A DNA stretch of 64,000 nt from Bacteroidota bacterium (GCA_016699695.1 CP065006.1:3162001-3226000); one strand, 5' to 3'; positions 15,206-24,786 are shown, counted from the stretch's first letter. A program made the numbers and translations. The notes: generated by a model from the letters alone, not told the origin.

Positions 15206-16015
15206 ATGAAAAAGCCTTTAATACTTTATATTTCAATTGCATTCGTGCTCTTTAGTGGCTGCTCTGGCTACGAAAAAGTAGTAAAAGGAACCGACTATGA
15301 ATTGAAGTATACTACTGCTATTGGGTTGTACAACAAAGGGGATTTTTATAAAGCCCAGGTATTACTCGACCAGATTGCACCTATCTTCAGGGGAACAGCC
15401 AAAGCCGATTCGGTGTACTTTTTTCAGGCCATGAGCTATTTTGAGCAGGGTGACTTTATTATGGCCGGGCACTATTTCGAGACCTTTGCAAAAACTTACG
15501 GTGCAAGTCCCTTTGTCGAAGAGTCGGACTATATGACGGCTTTTTGCTATTACAAAATATCGCCCCGTCCGGAACTCGATCAGAGCTACACAGTGCAATC
15601 GATTCAGGCCTTTCAGAAGTTTGTGATTAAACATCCTCGCAGCAGTAAGCGCCAACAGGCATTAGACTATATTAGTGAACTACGCGAAAAGCTTGTGGAG
15701 AAATCGTTTATTTCAGCCCGGCTTTATTACGATTTGGAGGATTACAAAGCCTCTTTAGTAGCACTGAGTAATGGTTTGCTTGAATATCCCGACAGCAAAT
15801 ACCGTGAGGATATGATGTTTATGGTTGTGAAATCGAGTTTTAAATATGCCGAAAATAGCGTATTCACGAGAAAAAGAGAGCGTTTTCAGGATGCCCTCGA
15901 CAATTATTATTCGTTTAAGGCGGAATACCCCGAAAGCAAATACATACGCGAAGCTAACCGCTACCAAACAGCTACACTAAAATACTTAGGAGACGATTTT
16001 GAAGTAATAAATTAA
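15206..16015 (+). CDS. bamD: Outer-membrane assembly lipoprotein BamD
   Basis: About 269 residues from ATG 15206. Lipoprotein signal MKKPLILYISIAFVLFSGC with the lipidated Cys, then GYEKVVKGTDYELKY and five TPR-like helical pairs (KGDFYKAQVLLDQIA, QGDFIMAGHYFETFA, LEDYKASLVALSNGL) typical of BamD/YfiO. It sits in the inner leaflet of the outer membrane and helps BamA insert barrels. An ATG at 15191 would add five residues but falls at the expected transcription start. It is the first gene of the bamD-rpoZ-coaBC-DUF4835-recN block. Confidence 0.92.
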   Translation: MKKPLILYISIAFVLFSGCSGYEKVVKGTDYELKYTTAIGLYNKGDFYKAQVLLDQIAPIFRGTAKADSVYFFQAMSYFEQGDFIMAGHYFETFAKTYGASPFVEESDYMTAFCYYKISPRPELDQSYTVQSIQAFQKFVIKHPRSSKRQQALDYISELREKLVEKSFISARLYYDLEDYKASLVALSNGLLEYPDSKYREDMMFMVVKSSFKYAENSVFTRKRERFQDALDNYYSFKAEYPESKYIREANRYQTATLKYLGDDFEVIN

Positions 16016-16024
16016 CCTTGTAAT

Positions 16025-16339
16025 ATGGATTATAAAAAAACAAAAGCAGCCCCCACTACCATAACCCGCAATTTGAACGAGCTGGAGCAAAAAGCAGAGA
16101 ATATTTACGAAGCTGTGGTAATCGCTTCGAAAAGGGCCAACCAGATTAGTGTGGAGCTGAAAGCGGAATTGAGCCAGAAACTGGAAGAATTTGCCAACTA
16201 TACCGACAACCTCGAGGAGGTTTTTGAAAATCGCGAGCAAATAGAAATCTCTAAATTCTACGAGCGTCTTCCCAAACCAAGCCTTATTGCATTGGAGGAA
16301 CTCGAAAACGACAAGATTTTTATTAAAAAGCACGAATAA
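16025..16339 (+). CDS. rpoZ: RNA polymerase omega subunit, Bacteroidota type
   Basis: 104 residues. MDYKKTKAAPTTITRNLNEL followed by AENIYEAVVIASKRANQISVE matches the Bacteroidota Rpb6/omega family, where the helix with SKRANQI corresponds to the conserved omega core that clamps the beta' C-terminus. It is longer than the proteobacterial protein at its C-terminus (acidic/basic tail). It starts 9 bp after bamD and ends 10 bp before coaBC, so it is co-transcribed with both. Confidence 0.9.
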   Translation: MDYKKTKAAPTTITRNLNELEQKAENIYEAVVIASKRANQISVELKAELSQKLEEFANYTDNLEEVFENREQIEISKFYERLPKPSLIALEELENDKIFIKKHE

Positions 16340-16349
16340 ATTTAGCCTG

Positions 16350-17558
16350 ATGTTAAAAGGCAAACACATTCTTATCGGTGTCACCGGAAGCATAGCAGCC
16401 TATAAAGCTGCTATTCTTGTTAGGTTACTCGTGAAAGAAGGTGCCGAAGTAAAGGTGATAATGACCCCCCTGGCTAAAGAATTTATTACCCCGCTTACCT
16501 TGGCTACGCTTTCTAAAAATCCGATTTTGGTCGATTTTTTTAACCCCGAAAATGGCGATTGGAACAGCCACGTTGATTTGGGATTATGGGCCGATGCCTA
16601 TGTCATAGCTCCTGCCACTGCCAATACCCTGGCTAAAATGGCACATGGAATTGCCGATAACCTGCTTCTTACCACTTACCTTTCGGCCCGAAGCCCAGTG
16701 GTGGTAGCTCCAGCTATGGATCTTGATATGTTCCTTCATCCATCAACTCAGCAAAACCTCGAAACATTGCGTGGTTTTGGTAACCACATTGTTGTGGAGC
16801 CGTCGACCGGCGAACTGGCCTCAGGTCTCGAAGGGAAGGGCAGGATGGAAGAACCCGAAATAATTGTGGTACATCTAAAAAAGCTCTTCGAAAAAAAAAA
16901 GTCTGAACCCTCCAAACTAGCAGGGAGAAGAATCCTCATCACCGCTGGTCCTACCCTCGAAGCCATAGACCCGGTAAGGTACATCAGCAACCATTCTTCA
17001 GGAAAAATGGCTTATGCCCTGGCTCAAGAGGCAGCCAAAAAAGGTGCAGAGGTAGTTTTGATTTCCGGTCCTGTTAACATAAAAGCAGAAAATGAATCGA
17101 TATGCGTGGTAAATGTGCAGTCGGCTAAAGAAATGTACGAAGCAGCCATAAAGGAATTTACTCAATGCCAAGTGGCCATTATGGCTGCTGCAGTGGCCGA
17201 TTTTACACCCGAAGTATACCAAAAGAATAAAATAAAGGATAAAGGTTTAAGCGAGATCAGGCTTGTACCCACCCAAGACATTGCCAGGGAATTAGGCACC
17301 CGCAAAACCAACAAGCAGATTCTGGTCGGTTTTGCCCTCGAAACCAATAACGAGTTGGAAAATGCCAAAACTAAACTGATTAGTAAGAACCTTGACCTGA
17401 TTGTGTTAAATTCACTTCAGGACAAAAATGCCGGCTTTCAGCACGATACCAATAAAATTACCCTCATCGGCAAAGACAATAAAGTGAAAGATTTTGAGTT
17501 AAAAACTAAAGAATTGGTGGCCCTGGATATTCTGGATGCCATCGAAGAATTATTGTAA
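16350..17558 (+). CDS. coaBC: CoaBC, phosphopantothenoylcysteine synthetase/decarboxylase
   Basis: 402 residues from ATG 16350 (the frame is open further upstream but overlaps rpoZ). The N-terminal CoaC half is an FMN-dependent decarboxylase: GKHILIGVTGSIAAYKAA, then WNSHVDLGLWADAYVIAPAT with the catalytic His and AMDLDMFLHPST. The C-terminal CoaB half is a CTP-dependent ligase: RRILITAGPTLEAIDPVRY followed by ISNHSSGKM, then VAIMAAAVADFTP. It makes 4'-phosphopantetheine from phosphopantothenate and cysteine for CoA. Its position after rpoZ and before DUF4835/recN is usual in this phylum. Confidence 0.95.
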   Translation: MLKGKHILIGVTGSIAAYKAAILVRLLVKEGAEVKVIMTPLAKEFITPLTLATLSKNPILVDFFNPENGDWNSHVDLGLWADAYVIAPATANTLAKMAHGIADNLLLTTYLSARSPVVVAPAMDLDMFLHPSTQQNLETLRGFGNHIVVEPSTGELASGLEGKGRMEEPEIIVVHLKKLFEKKKSEPSKLAGRRILITAGPTLEAIDPVRYISNHSSGKMAYALAQEAAKKGAEVVLISGPVNIKAENESICVVNVQSAKEMYEAAIKEFTQCQVAIMAAAVADFTPEVYQKNKIKDKGLSEIRLVPTQDIARELGTRKTNKQILVGFALETNNELENAKTKLISKNLDLIVLNSLQDKNAGFQHDTNKITLIGKDNKVKDFELKTKELVALDILDAIEELL

Positions 17559-17565
17559 GCCAGGC

Positions 17566-18465
17566 ATGAAAAGCTTTTTTACTTTATACCTTTTACTTTT
17601 TACTGTTGTTGCTTCGGCACAAGAGCTTAATTGCAATGTAATTGTCAATTCAAGCCGTATCCAAGGCTCGAATAAAGATATATTTACTACTCTTCAGGAG
17701 GGTATCAGCGATTTTATGAACAATACTTCCTGGTCAACTCAAATTTTTGAAGCTGGCGAACGCATCGAATGTAACCTTACCCTGGATATTGCCGAGCAGC
17801 TTCCAGGCGATGAGTTCAAAGCTAAACTTCAGATACAGGTGCGTCGCCCGGTTTATGGTTCTTCTTACAATTCGGTAATATTGAATTATGTCGATAACGA
17901 TATACAGTTTAAGTACCAACAATTCGATCCGATTAATGTATCGGAGAACACCTATATCTCAAACTTGTCGTCGCTGCTGTCTTTTTACGCATACATTATT
18001 CTTGGTCTCGATAGCGATACATTTTCTCCCCTGGGAGGAGATGCATTTTACCGCAAAGCCGAGCAAATTGTAAATGCCGCCCAAAGTGCCCCCACAATTG
18101 GCTGGCAGGCACGCGACAACCAGAAGCGAAAAAATAGGTATTGGCTGGTCGACAATCTGTTAAGTTCAGAATACGAGCCCCTACGCAATTTTTATTACTC
18201 CTACCACAGACAAGGCCTGGATTTAATGGAAAAGTCGGTCGAAAGAGGACGTTTAGGTATAACCGAATCCATTTCAATACTGGAAAGATTCAGCAAAAAC
18301 AAGCCCGATCCCTTTACTTACCTTTTTTCCATCATTCTCGAAACCAAATCAGACGAGATTGTGAATATTTATTTGGAGGCACCGCAACCCGAGAAACTAA
18401 AAATTAAAAGTACTCTCATGTCAATCGATCCTGCAGGGGCCCGCAAATACGGTTCACTCGAATAG
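17566..18465 (+). CDS. DUF4835 family protein, predicted secreted
   Basis: 299 residues from ATG 17566. Signal peptide MKSFFTLYLLLFTVVASAQ, then ELNCNVIVNSSRIQGSNKDI, the typical DUF4835 opening, and TYISNLSSLLSFYAYIILGL, a well-conserved block of that family. It lies 7 bp after coaBC and upstream of recN, the standard place of this family in Bacteroidota. The function is unknown; export to the periplasm or surface is inferred from the signal peptide. Confidence 0.85.
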   Translation: MKSFFTLYLLLFTVVASAQELNCNVIVNSSRIQGSNKDIFTTLQEGISDFMNNTSWSTQIFEAGERIECNLTLDIAEQLPGDEFKAKLQIQVRRPVYGSSYNSVILNYVDNDIQFKYQQFDPINVSENTYISNLSSLLSFYAYIILGLDSDTFSPLGGDAFYRKAEQIVNAAQSAPTIGWQARDNQKRKNRYWLVDNLLSSEYEPLRNFYYSYHRQGLDLMEKSVERGRLGITESISILERFSKNKPDPFTYLFSIILETKSDEIVNIYLEAPQPEKLKIKSTLMSIDPAGARKYGSLE

Positions 18466-18557
18466 CCCGGTTTATATTGTGTTTATATTAAATGGGCTAA
18501 ATCTTCTCGCTTTCCTGTTTATATGTATTAGTTTTACCCAAAAGAAGTCTGCAGGGT

Positions 18558-20210
18558 ATGCTCGAATCGTTAAAAGTTAGCAATTATGCCCTTATCGATG
18601 AGCTCCAGGTGAGTTTTCATAGGGGTCTTAATATCATCACAGGCGAAACCGGTGCCGGTAAGTCCATTTTGCTGGGTGCTATGGGCTTAATTCTTGGCAA
18701 TCGGGCCGATACCGGGGTGTTAAGCCAGGCCGATAAAAAATGCATCGTAGAAGCCGGATTTAATATAGAAGGCTATTCATTACAAAATTTATTTTCCGAG
18801 TACGACATTGATTTTGAACAGCATACTATTATCAGGCGCGAAATACTTCCTAATGGAAAATCACGTGCCTTTATCAACGATACACCTGTTACCCTGAATA
18901 CTCTTCAGGAAATTTGTCTCCGATTAGTCGACATTCATTCCCAGCATCAAAACCTGCTGTTGAACCACCAGAATTTTTTATTAGGAATGATTGATAAGTT
19001 TTGCAGGCACGAAGATTTGATGCGCAACTATCAAACAGCATTTGTGCAATACAAAAATTCCAGGCAGGAATATGAAAAGGCAAGAGCAGAATACGAGGCC
19101 ATTAAAACCGAATTCGATTTTCTTTCTTTTCAGGTGAATGAGTTGAATAGTGCCCAATTCACTGTGGGTGAGGAAGAAGAACTAGCCCTGGAACTAATGA
19201 CGCTGGAGCATGCCAGCGATATAAAATCAGCCTTGCACGAAGCCAATAACCTAATAGCCATAGACGAACTTGGAGTGCTCGATATGCTTAAAAAAGCAGA
19301 GTCCCTCTTAGGCCGAATAGAAAAGGTATACCCCGAAGCTTCAGCCTTCCATACCCGGCTCGATTCTGCCCGGGTCGAGCTTAAGGAACTGGCCACAGAC
19401 CTGGCAAGGTCATTTGAACATCTCGATTTTGACCCCGAACGTTGCGCTGCAGTGAAAGCCAGACTGGATATTCTCAACGGACTCATACAAAAATACCGGG
19501 TGGCTAGTCTTCGCGAGCTGATGCCCATTTCTGAAGAATTAAACCGAAAACTTAACCTGGGCATAGACGGAGGACTTGAACTGAATAAACTCCGTGAAAA
19601 AATGTTAGCCCTGGAAAAGGATGCTCTGGATTTGAGCTTACAGCTTACCGAAAGCAGGAAAAAAGCCTTTATCCCTTTTCAGAGTGGGGTAGAGCAAACT
19701 CTTGCAGAATTGGGCATTGCTCATGCAAAACTAGAAATTCAGCATAGCAGCCAGCCTTTGTCCCTCAGTGGTTCTGACCAGGTAGCTTTTCTTTTTTCGG
19801 CCAACAAAAACCATCCTTTAAAAGACGTTTCGCGCATTGCCAGCGGGGGCGAGTTGTCGCGTCTCATGCTCTCCATTAAAGCATTATTGCATAGCAGTGC
19901 CGGCATGCCTACCATCATTCTCGATGAGATTGACACCGGTGTTTCGGGCGAAATTGCCGACAAGGTGGGCAATATTATCCGTTCCATGAGCCGCGGCATG
20001 CAGGTAATTAACATCACTCATCTACCACAGGTTGCCAGTAAGGCAGAGGCTCATTATAAAGTCTTTAAAAGTCACGAGAAAAATCAGACTATCACACTCA
20101 TTAAAAAACTGAATGAGCAGGAGCAGCTGCATGAGATTGCCAAGATGCTCAGTGGCGAAGAACTCTCGGAAGCAGCCATCGAAAATGCCCGTGTATTGCT
20201 TAAAAGTTGA
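18558..20210 (+). CDS. recN: DNA repair ATPase RecN
   Basis: 550 residues, full length. The SMC-like architecture shows an N-terminal ATPase half with Walker A GETGAGKSILLG (about 30-41) and HSQHQNLLLN, long coiled-coil arms (about 150-370), and the C-terminal half with signature SGGELSRLMLSIKALL and Walker B TIILDEIDTGVSG. It acts on double-strand breaks with RecA. It starts 92 bp after DUF4835 and may have its own weak promoter (TAGTTTTA, one base off consensus, near 18528). Confidence 0.95.
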   Translation: MLESLKVSNYALIDELQVSFHRGLNIITGETGAGKSILLGAMGLILGNRADTGVLSQADKKCIVEAGFNIEGYSLQNLFSEYDIDFEQHTIIRREILPNGKSRAFINDTPVTLNTLQEICLRLVDIHSQHQNLLLNHQNFLLGMIDKFCRHEDLMRNYQTAFVQYKNSRQEYEKARAEYEAIKTEFDFLSFQVNELNSAQFTVGEEEELALELMTLEHASDIKSALHEANNLIAIDELGVLDMLKKAESLLGRIEKVYPEASAFHTRLDSARVELKELATDLARSFEHLDFDPERCAAVKARLDILNGLIQKYRVASLRELMPISEELNRKLNLGIDGGLELNKLREKMLALEKDALDLSLQLTESRKKAFIPFQSGVEQTLAELGIAHAKLEIQHSSQPLSLSGSDQVAFLFSANKNHPLKDVSRIASGGELSRLMLSIKALLHSSAGMPTIILDEIDTGVSGEIADKVGNIIRSMSRGMQVINITHLPQVASKAEAHYKVFKSHEKNQTITLIKKLNEQEQLHEIAKMLSGEELSEAAIENARVLLKS

Positions 20211-20259
20211 TTAAATACCGATCAAAGCCTTTCAACTTTTCTCAATTCCATTTGTTTAC

Positions 20260-20267
20260 TAACTTTG
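20260..20267 (+). promoter_or_regulatory. fabI -7 element TAACTTTG
   Basis: An exact TAnnTTTG match 27 nt before the fabI start. No TTG at the ideal distance was found upstream. Confidence 0.4.
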
Positions 20268-20294
20268 CATGCTCTTAAATTTAAAAAATAAGCT

Positions 20295-21137
20295 ATGTCG
20301 TACAATTTATTAAAAGGAAAAAAGGGGATTATTTTTGGTGCACTCAACGATATGTCCATAGCCTGGAAAGTGGCTGAGAAAGCACACGAAGAAGGCGCTC
20401 AGTTCGTACTCACCAACACACCTGTTGCTTTACGAATGGGCGAATTGGATGCTTTGGCGAAAAAAACAGGTTCGAAAGTAATACCCGCCGATGCAACCGA
20501 TGTGGCTGCCCTCGAAGACCTTGTAAAGCAGTCAATGGAAATACTAGGAGGAAAGATCGATTTTATTCTTCACTCCATTGGTATGTCGCCAAACGTGCGC
20601 AAAGGACTTACCTATGATAAGCTTAATTATGAATATTACCATAAAACACTTGATATTTCTGCCCTTTCGTTTCATAAGGTGTTGTTTGTATGCCGAAAAC
20701 TCGATGCCATTTCGGAGTGGGGTTCGGTGGTAGCTCTCTCTTATGTGGCAGCCCAGCGTACCTTATACGGTTACAACGATATGGCCGATGCTAAGTCGCT
20801 CTTGGAGTCAATAGCCCGTAGTTTCGGGTATATTTATGGACGCGATAAAAAAATCAGAGTAAATACCATTTCTCAGTCGCCCACCTTAACTACTGCCGGT
20901 AGCGGTGTAAAGGGCATTGACCGCCTGCTCGATTTTTCCGACCGGATGTCGCCCCTGGGTAATGCCACTGCCGAAGATTGCGCTAACTACTGCGTTACTC
21001 TGTTCTCAGACTTAACTAAGAAAGTGACCATGCAAAACCTGTTTCACGATGGTGGATTCTCCAGCATGGGTATGAGTCTGCGCGCCATGAGCCAGTATGA
21101 CAAAAGCTTTCAGGATTGTCCGGGTTTAGGGGACTAG
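20295..21137 (+). CDS. fabI: Enoyl-[acyl-carrier-protein] reductase FabI
   Basis: 280 residues, short-chain dehydrogenase fold with the FabI-specific cofactor motif GALNDMSIAWKVAEKAHEEGA near the start. It also has FILHSIGMSP, and catalytic Tyr and Lys spaced Y-x6-K in GYNDMADAKSLLE, followed by the helix ARSFGYIYG. It reduces the double bond in the last step of fatty-acid elongation using NAD(P)H. It is monocistronic: a -7 element lies upstream and a terminator follows 21 bp after the stop. Confidence 0.94.
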   Translation: MSYNLLKGKKGIIFGALNDMSIAWKVAEKAHEEGAQFVLTNTPVALRMGELDALAKKTGSKVIPADATDVAALEDLVKQSMEILGGKIDFILHSIGMSPNVRKGLTYDKLNYEYYHKTLDISALSFHKVLFVCRKLDAISEWGSVVALSYVAAQRTLYGYNDMADAKSLLESIARSFGYIYGRDKKIRVNTISQSPTLTTAGSGVKGIDRLLDFSDRMSPLGNATAEDCANYCVTLFSDLTKKVTMQNLFHDGGFSSMGMSLRAMSQYDKSFQDCPGLGD

Positions 21138-21158
21138 AGAATTTTTTAAATTATTTTT

Positions 21159-21188
21159 AACCGCAACTATTGCCAGTTGCGGTTTTTT
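21159..21188 (+). terminator. fabI terminator
   Basis: AACCGCAACT (21159-21168) and AGTTGCGGTT (21175-21184) form a perfect 10-bp stem with a 6-nt loop, followed by a T run. Confidence 0.9.
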
Positions 21189-21328
21189 GTTAAAAGGAAA
21201 CAACCTGTTTGTTATGTTTTTAACAGGAATAGCATAAGTGAAAAGATGTTTGTTTTGGTATAAATCGGCCATGAAATCGATTTAGTAGTTTTTTTAGTTC
21301 GATTGCAAAATAATTAAGCGATAATAAA

Positions 21329-22573
21329 ATGATTTTATTCCTTGCATTGATTTATGTATTGTTACCTATTGGCCTAATTTATCTGACAAGTAAATTCTCG
21401 ATTTTCAACAAAATAGGAGCTATCATTTTGGCCTATGTCATTGGCATTATCCTGGGGCATATCAATCTTATTCCACGTCCGGGACTTTTTTTGTATGAGG
21501 CACTTAAGCTTGGAAATTCTTTGAGCAACGAGCAGCTTCAGATCTGGCTGGAGAAAGGCCTGATAACTAAAATGGATATTCAGGCCTATGGTATTTATAA
21601 GTTGCAGAACCTTTTTACAAGCATCGCCATACCAGTGGCACTGCCCCTGTTGCTTTTTTCGCTTCAAATTAAAGCATGGTTCCGTATGTCGGGTACGACT
21701 ATGCTGTCGATGTTACTCTCGGTGGTATCCACTATGTTGTTAATAGTACTTGGCTTTCACTTGTTTGGCAGTAACATTCAGGATGCTGATCAAGTCTCTG
21801 GTATGCTCATTGGTTTGTATACCGGGGGCACTCCCAACCTCGCAGCCCTGAAAGAAATGCTGGGTGTGGACGTGAATACCTATATCATGACACACACCTA
21901 CGATACTGCTGTTGGAATGTTTTACCTACTGTTTTTAATTACTATTGGAAAATATTTTTTCAGAGCCTTTTTAAGACCTTATCCTTCGCTACAAAACAAA
22001 AGTGCAGATGAAAAAATCAGCACGTATGAAGAAAATTACAAGGGTATGTTTAAGCTGAAAATTGCAAAACCACTGCTGGTTGCACTTGCAATTACTTTTG
22101 GAATAGTGCTCATCGCTGGCCTGCTTAGCCTTTTAGCTCCGCCTTCTGCCTTGATGCTGGTTGTAATATTGGTCATCACTTCACTTAGCATAGTTGCTTC
22201 TTTCATTCCTCGAATTAATAGAATTGAAAAGAGCTTTGAACTGGGAATGTATTTCATTATCGTGTTTAGCCTCGTTGTGGCTACCATGGCCGATGTGCAC
22301 ATGCTTATCCACATCTCGTTTTCCTTGTTCCTGTTTATTACCATGGTGGTGTTTGGTTCTCTTCTTGTCCATGCCTTACTAAGCAAACTATTTGGAGTAG
22401 ATGCCGATACCTTTATGGTTACTTCGGTGGCACTGATTTGCTCGCCACCTTTTGTTCCTATGGTTGCCGGACCACTTAAAAATAAAGAAGTAATTGTTGC
22501 CGGACTTACAGTAGGCATCATGGGTTATGCTATGGGTAATTACCTGGGTGTGATGCTGGCAGCAATTCTGTAA
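21329..22573 (+). CDS. DUF819 (YjcL-like) integral membrane protein
   Basis: 414 residues with about 11-12 hydrophobic segments. Two similar halves each carry a Gly-rich membrane stretch: YTGGTPNLAALKEMLGVD (about 168-185) in the first and the final VALICSPPFVPMVAGPLKNK with VGIMGYAMGNYLG. This matches the DUF819/YjcL family, an inverted-repeat carrier fold of unknown substrate. It is convergent with the YfcC-type gene, with only 20 bp between stops. Confidence 0.8.
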   Translation: MILFLALIYVLLPIGLIYLTSKFSIFNKIGAIILAYVIGIILGHINLIPRPGLFLYEALKLGNSLSNEQLQIWLEKGLITKMDIQAYGIYKLQNLFTSIAIPVALPLLLFSLQIKAWFRMSGTTMLSMLLSVVSTMLLIVLGFHLFGSNIQDADQVSGMLIGLYTGGTPNLAALKEMLGVDVNTYIMTHTYDTAVGMFYLLFLITIGKYFFRAFLRPYPSLQNKSADEKISTYEENYKGMFKLKIAKPLLVALAITFGIVLIAGLLSLLAPPSALMLVVILVITSLSIVASFIPRINRIEKSFELGMYFIIVFSLVVATMADVHMLIHISFSLFLFITMVVFGSLLVHALLSKLFGVDADTFMVTSVALICSPPFVPMVAGPLKNKEVIVAGLTVGIMGYAMGNYLGVMLAAIL

Positions 22574-22593
22574 GAAGTATTTATTGGCAGGGT

Positions 22594-24156
22594 TTAAAAG
22601 CCATTAAGCTGCATTGTAACTGTTGGGATTAGCAGCAGTGCACCTAGTATAATCAGCATTACCATTAAAGGGAGTATCCATTTCAACCATTTTACATAGG
22701 GGATTCGTGAAACTGCCAAAACACCCATTAGCACTGGTGAGATGGGTGTAATCATATTCGTAAAACCATCGCCAAGCTGAAATGCCATTACAGTGGCCTG
22801 GCGAGAAATGCCTATCAGGTCTGAAAATGGGGCCATAATGGGCATGGTAATGGCAGCTTTGGCCGAACCGGATGGTATAATGATGTTGATAAAGGTTTGA
22901 ATGACATACATGGTTTGCACCGAGGCTATTTTGCCCAAACCATTCATTAATCCTGCTGCACTGTGCAAAATGGAATGCACAATTCTTCCATCTTCAAGTA
23001 TCACAATTATGCCACCTGCCAGACCAATAACCAGTGCAGCTCCTGCTATGTCACGGGCTCCTTCCATAAATAGTTTTACAATTTCATTGCCAGTTTTGCG
23101 TATAGTAATCCCAGTAATAATGCCTCCGGCCAGAAATAGCCCGGCAATTTCGTTGATGTACCAGTTGAAGCCCATTACACCCACAGTAAGGTAGAGGATT
23201 ATAAATAGCAATATGGTCATAACAAAGTAATGCACCGATTTTAAAAGGCTTAAAAATCCCAATACTCCGAAAAGGGCTGCCAAAATAATTAAAGCCGGTA
23301 TCTGATGACTGGCATTTCCGATTTTTATATCTGTTTCAGGATACAAGGCAGCAAAAATTACCATTACTACAAGCGACAGACCATAAATAACCCAGGCTCT
23401 TTTAGGTGTATAATATTCGGTAGAAGATATGGTAGCATTGCGCTTTCTCCAATACTCATCTTCGGCATATACAAGCGATTTCTCCGGCCTGGCATGCACC
23501 CGGTTGGCATACCATAATATATAGCCAATGCCAACAAGATTTATTATCAGCCAGCAGAATAGCCGGTACTCAATACCCGAAAAAAGCGGTAAGCCTGCGA
23601 TACCCTGGGCTATACCAATGGTAAAGGGGTTTAAAACAGCGCCGGCAAATCCGAGACCTGCGGCCACGAAAACAACACACAAACCTACAATGGAGTCATA
23701 GCCCAAACTAATAGCAAGCGGAATTACAATTCCCACGAAGGCAATGGTTTCTTCGCTCATGCCAAACACAGCTCCAAAGACACTAAATACCAGTGAAATA
23801 AACACCAATATCGCATTTGATATCAGTTTAGGCGAAAACAACCGGCTGCCTTCGAGTTTTTTCATTTTACGCAGTAAGGCATAAATCCCAACATCGATAG
23901 CTTGGGTGGTATTGAAAATCCAGAACACGCCACCTACAATCAGCACAAAAATAATGATGCCTGCCTGTTTAATAAAACCCTTCTGGAAAGCTGTGAATAC
24001 CTGCCAGCTTTGGGGTGAATTCTCACGATACTCGAATTGTTGCGAACCTTCTTCGGTTTGAATATATTCTCCGCCGGGAACAACCCATGTGAGTGCTGCT
24101 GCAATAACAATTAAAACAAAGATGATGACAAAGGTATCGGGTATCTTTTTAAACAT
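22594..24156 (-). CDS. YfcC/DcuC-family membrane transporter
   Basis: 520 residues with about 12-13 transmembrane segments. The opening KIPDTFVIIFVLIVIAAALT followed by WVVPGGEY, the segment GMSEETIAFVGIVIPLAISLGYD and the late IIPSGSAKAAITMPIMAPFSDLIG are typical of the YfcC branch of the C4-dicarboxylate/arginine-type carriers (PF03606). The substrate cannot be assigned by eye; amino acids, peptides and dicarboxylates are all possible in this superfamily. It is a single gene on the minus strand. Confidence 0.82.
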   Translation of the reverse strand: MFKKIPDTFVIIFVLIVIAAALTWVVPGGEYIQTEEGSQQFEYRENSPQSWQVFTAFQKGFIKQAGIIIFVLIVGGVFWIFNTTQAIDVGIYALLRKMKKLEGSRLFSPKLISNAILVFISLVFSVFGAVFGMSEETIAFVGIVIPLAISLGYDSIVGLCVVFVAAGLGFAGAVLNPFTIGIAQGIAGLPLFSGIEYRLFCWLIINLVGIGYILWYANRVHARPEKSLVYAEDEYWRKRNATISSTEYYTPKRAWVIYGLSLVVMVIFAALYPETDIKIGNASHQIPALIILAALFGVLGFLSLLKSVHYFVMTILLFIILYLTVGVMGFNWYINEIAGLFLAGGIITGITIRKTGNEIVKLFMEGARDIAGAALVIGLAGGIIVILEDGRIVHSILHSAAGLMNGLGKIASVQTMYVIQTFINIIIPSGSAKAAITMPIMAPFSDLIGISRQATVMAFQLGDGFTNMITPISPVLMGVLAVSRIPYVKWLKWILPLMVMLIILGALLLIPTVTMQLNGF

Positions 24157-24242
24157 AAGGCCTTGGTTTTGGAGAACGAATATAAGGAATCAGTGCTGTC
24201 AAGTAATGTGTGAAAGTAAAAAAATACAAATAATATCTTTTG

Positions 24243-24268
24243 TTACCCCTGGCTTAAGCCAGGGGTAA
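24243..24268. repeat. Perfect 26-bp palindrome
   Basis: TTACCCCTGGC-TTAA-GCCAGGGGTAA, with every base pairing. It lies between two divergent genes, so it is not a plain terminator for either. It may be a dispersed palindromic element or an operator. Confidence 0.6.
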
Positions 24269-24548
24269 TTCAAACTAATCTTCTTGTGAATGAAATCACC
24301 TTTTAGATATATCGGTTTAAGAGTCTTTACCCTTAAGAGAATGTTAAGACCCAAAGCCATTTTTGCCAGAACCAGGTTTCATGAAAGCATTCTCAAAACA
24401 TGACAAAAATCAGAATTTTCTAACTAATTAATTATGAGCCTTTCAGTTTACAATTATTGAAGTAAATATTTAGCCAGTGTTAATAAAAATCTTCTGTTGT
24501 TTAGAAATTGTAAAATGTGAAGGATTGTAGTCCATATTTATACCCTAA

Positions 24549-24749
24549 ATAGAGGATAAGATTCGAAATATCAGGGAAATAGAGGATGATAGATATAACC
24601 TGACACAGGACCCACTTTTGTTAAAACAAGTGTTAAAGGAAACAGAAGAAAGGGAACAAAAGCAAAGCAGATTTTTTTTTATGAAAAAAAATTATAGATT
24701 TGATTTAACAATAGCTTCTATCTGGTACAGTATTGCTAGAAATAAGTAA
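24549..24749 (+). other. Start-less 66-codon open frame, possible gene remnant
   Basis: After a TAA at 24546 the frame stays open to TAA 24747-24749. It encodes a charged, helix-like sequence (KIRNIREIEDDRYNLTQDP, LLLKQVLKETEEREQKQSR) and then FFFMKKNYRFDLTIASIWYS. The composition looks protein-like, but the only ATG (24681) leaves 22 residues. It could be the 3' end of a decayed gene, a non-ATG-started small protein, or chance. Confidence 0.25.
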
Positions 24750-24786
24750 AATTTGTTAACCTATTGTAAACCTAAAACAAAAATCT

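Larger units (their letters stand above)
24157..24786. other. 630-bp divergent intergenic region upstream of the first susC
   Basis: It contains a perfect 26-bp palindrome (24243-24268) and a start-less 66-codon open frame (24549-24749), listed separately. Near susC there is TAAAATTTG at 24747-24755, one base longer than the -7 consensus. No clear regulator site or RNA structure was seen in the rest. Confidence 0.5.
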
